DNA of 5,916 nucleotides from NCBI GenBank assembly GCA_018056405.1, contig JAGPFT010000208.1:1-5916 (forward strand). Direction: 5' to 3'. The notes beneath the pieces are model-generated. The model saw nothing but the letters and a program-made list of their open reading frames with translations. It had not been told where the DNA came from and made no database searches. A program made the translations under genes and the position numbers. Origin of the DNA: Anaerolineae bacterium (lineage in GTDB: Bacteria; Chloroflexota; Anaerolineae; Aggregatilineales; Aggregatilineaceae). Below are positions 4,446 through 5,916 of this stretch, piece after piece (within the stretch, counting starts at the first letter, position 1; each line of letters starts with the position of its first letter).

Positions 4446-5916
4446 ATGCGCGTGCTGTTTGTGTCGGCGGAGATGAGTCCGTTCGCCAAGACGGGCGGGC
4501 TGGGCGATGTGGTCGGCAGTCTGCCGCGCGCGCTGCGCCAGCATGGGGTGGATGCGCGCGTGCTCATGCCGCTCTACGGGCCGGTCAAGGGGCGCTTTGG
4601 CGACCGGCTGCGCTACCTGTTCAGCTTCCCCTTTCAGCGGCAGGTGGGCACCGCCGATGTCTATATCCATGCCACCGAACAGGACGGCATCCCCGTCTAC
4701 TTCCTCGAAAGCTGGCCGTTCTTCAGCGGCGGCGACTACATCTACACCGACCTGAACTGGGATCGCAAGCGTTTCGTGTTCTTCTCTCAGGCAGCGATGG
4801 GCGCAGCCTGGGAACTGGGGCAGGGGCGTGCGGATGGCGAGCGCTGGTTCCCGGACGTGCTGCACGTTCACGACTGGCATACGGCCCTGATTCCCTTCCT
4901 GCTGCACGAGTCGCACAACGCGCCCGGCTGGGCGGACGTGGCCAGCGTGCTGACCATCCACAACATGGGCTACCAGGGCTGGGAGGCGGGCGGCTACCTG
5001 TGGGAGGCGGGCGTGCCGGACCGCCATCATCCACACCTGATCTACCAGAACAAAACGGATAACCTGCTCGGCATCGGCATTGCCTACGCCCATAAGATCA
5101 ACACGGTCAGCCCGCGCCATGCCATCGAGCTGCACTACCCGCGTTTCGGCGAGGGGCTGGAGGGGCTGATCTGGGTGCGCGATGGCGATTTCACGGGCAT
5201 CCTCAACGGCCTGGACACGGATCGCGCCAATCCGGCGACCGACCCCGCCCTGCGCTATCCCTTCGACGCGAGCAACTTCCGGGCCGAACGCCCCAAGAAC
5301 AAGGTGGCATTCCAGGCGGAGCTAGGGCTGCCCCAGCAGCCGGACGTGCCGCTGATCGGCATTGTCAGCCGCCTGGTGGAGCAGAAGGGAATGGACTTCG
5401 CCGTGCCAGGGCTACGCCGTCTGCTGGCCGAGAGCGACGCCCAACTGGTGATCATCGGGTCGGGCAAGGCGGAGATTGAGCGGGAAGTGCAGCGCCTGGA
5501 ATGGGACTTCGGCTGGAAGGTGCGCGTTGTCCTCGGCTACCAGCCCGACCTGGCCCAGCGCCTTTACGCCGCGTCCGATCTGGTGCTCGTGCCCAGTCGC
5601 TACGAGCCGTGCGGTCTGACGCAGATGCTGGCCATGCGCTACGGCGCGCTGCCCGTCGTGCGCGAGACGGGCGGCCTGGCCGACACGGTGCAGAACTACG
5701 ACGGCGGCCCGGCGGACGTTGGGACGGGCTTCGTGTTCCTGTTCGAGGAGCCGGACGCCGTGCGCCTGACGCTGCACTGGGCCATTGATACCTACCGCAA
5801 CCGGCGGGCAGCGTTTGAGCGGATGCAGGAGCGGGCCATGCGCCTCGACCTGAGCTGGGAGCGCCCCGTGCGCCAGTATATCGCCCTGTACGAGGCGGCG
5901 TTGCAGGCTGCGCGGC
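4446..5916 (+). CDS. glgA: Glycogen synthase GlgA (3' end beyond window)
   Basis: This GT5-family retaining glucosyltransferase transfers glucose from a nucleotide sugar, normally ADP-glucose in bacteria, to the non-reducing end of alpha-1,4-glucan (EC 2.4.1.21). The frame is open for 490 codons without a stop. The GT5 catalytic domain starts with MRVLFVSAEMSPFAKTGGLGDV, where K15-T-G-G is the donor-binding loop. VHDWHTA (141-147) holds H142. GILNGLD (251-257) leads into the second Rossmann domain, with SRLVEQKG (308-315; R309 and K314 match E. coli R300 and K305), SRYEPCGLTQ (384-393; E387 and C389 match E377 and C379) and TGGLADTV (408-415). GlgA proteins are usually about 475-490 residues, and the last residues visible look like the normal C-terminal helix, so only a few should be missing. 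The start is supported by GAGGAG upstream and by the motif at the very N-terminus. The branching-enzyme gene lies 140 bp upstream on the same strand. Confidence 0.96.
   Translation, partial: MRVLFVSAEMSPFAKTGGLGDVVGSLPRALRQHGVDARVLMPLYGPVKGRFGDRLRYLFSFPFQRQVGTADVYIHATEQDGIPVYFLESWPFFSGGDYIYTDLNWDRKRFVFFSQAAMGAAWELGQGRADGERWFPDVLHVHDWHTALIPFLLHESHNAPGWADVASVLTIHNMGYQGWEAGGYLWEAGVPDRHHPHLIYQNKTDNLLGIGIAYAHKINTVSPRHAIELHYPRFGEGLEGLIWVRDGDFTGILNGLDTDRANPATDPALRYPFDASNFRAERPKNKVAFQAELGLPQQPDVPLIGIVSRLVEQKGMDFAVPGLRRLLAESDAQLVIIGSGKAEIEREVQRLEWDFGWKVRVVLGYQPDLAQRLYAASDLVLVPSRYEPCGLTQMLAMRYGALPVVRETGGLADTVQNYDGGPADVGTGFVFLFEEPDAVRLTLHWAIDTYRNRRAAFERMQERAMRLDLSWERPVRQYIALYEAALQAAR

Noticed and set aside
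4362..5135. 257-codon minus-strand frame opposite the start of glgA
   Set aside because: Its C-terminal end is just the translated heptad array (SAFSFQ repeats) and the rest mirrors glgA codons.

Overview
The window is high-GC DNA with three genes: a divergent membrane-protein gene on the minus strand, and a two-gene glycogen-synthesis cluster on the plus strand that runs off the right edge. The organism is most likely a Chloroflexota bacterium (Anaerolineae-like). That inference rests on protein style (a GH57 branching enzyme beside a bacterial GlgA, and a GT-C-like membrane protein of a type I associate with Chloroflexota) and on the GC-rich CCCCTCTCC/GGAGAGGGG repeats and GCTGAAA heptad repeats between genes. 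No rRNA or other marker gene confirms it.

Layout. Positions 1-487 hold no gene. They contain a tandem duplication of a 128-bp unit at a 158-bp period, built of C-rich/G-rich hairpins with strong G-quadruplex motifs, then a diverged relative of the same element at about 369-454. Positions 488-2116 (minus) encode a 542-residue polytopic membrane protein that resembles GT-C-fold glycosyltransferases. Positions 2117-2466 are a divergent intergenic region with a candidate promoter in each direction. Positions 2467-4305 (plus) encode a GH57 1,4-alpha-glucan branching enzyme with all recognisable family motifs and an extra acidic/Ala-rich segment. Positions 4306-4445 are an intergenic spacer almost filled by an inverted pair of 7-bp repeat arrays. 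Positions 4446-5916 encode glycogen synthase GlgA, which is still open at the window edge and probably lacks only a few C-terminal residues.

How the genes work together. GlgA extends linear alpha-1,4-glucan from a nucleotide sugar, and the GH57 enzyme introduces alpha-1,6 branches, so the pair covers elongation and branching. The ADP-glucose pyrophosphorylase gene (glgC) is not in the window. The membrane protein has no evident link to glycogen. The most unusual structure is non-coding: heptad arrays of the same family (GCTGNNN on the coding strand, including an identical GCTGACC unit) sit in the leaders of both glycogen genes, each ending about 20 nt before the start codon. The one before glgA is folded against a complementary array to form a long periodic hairpin.
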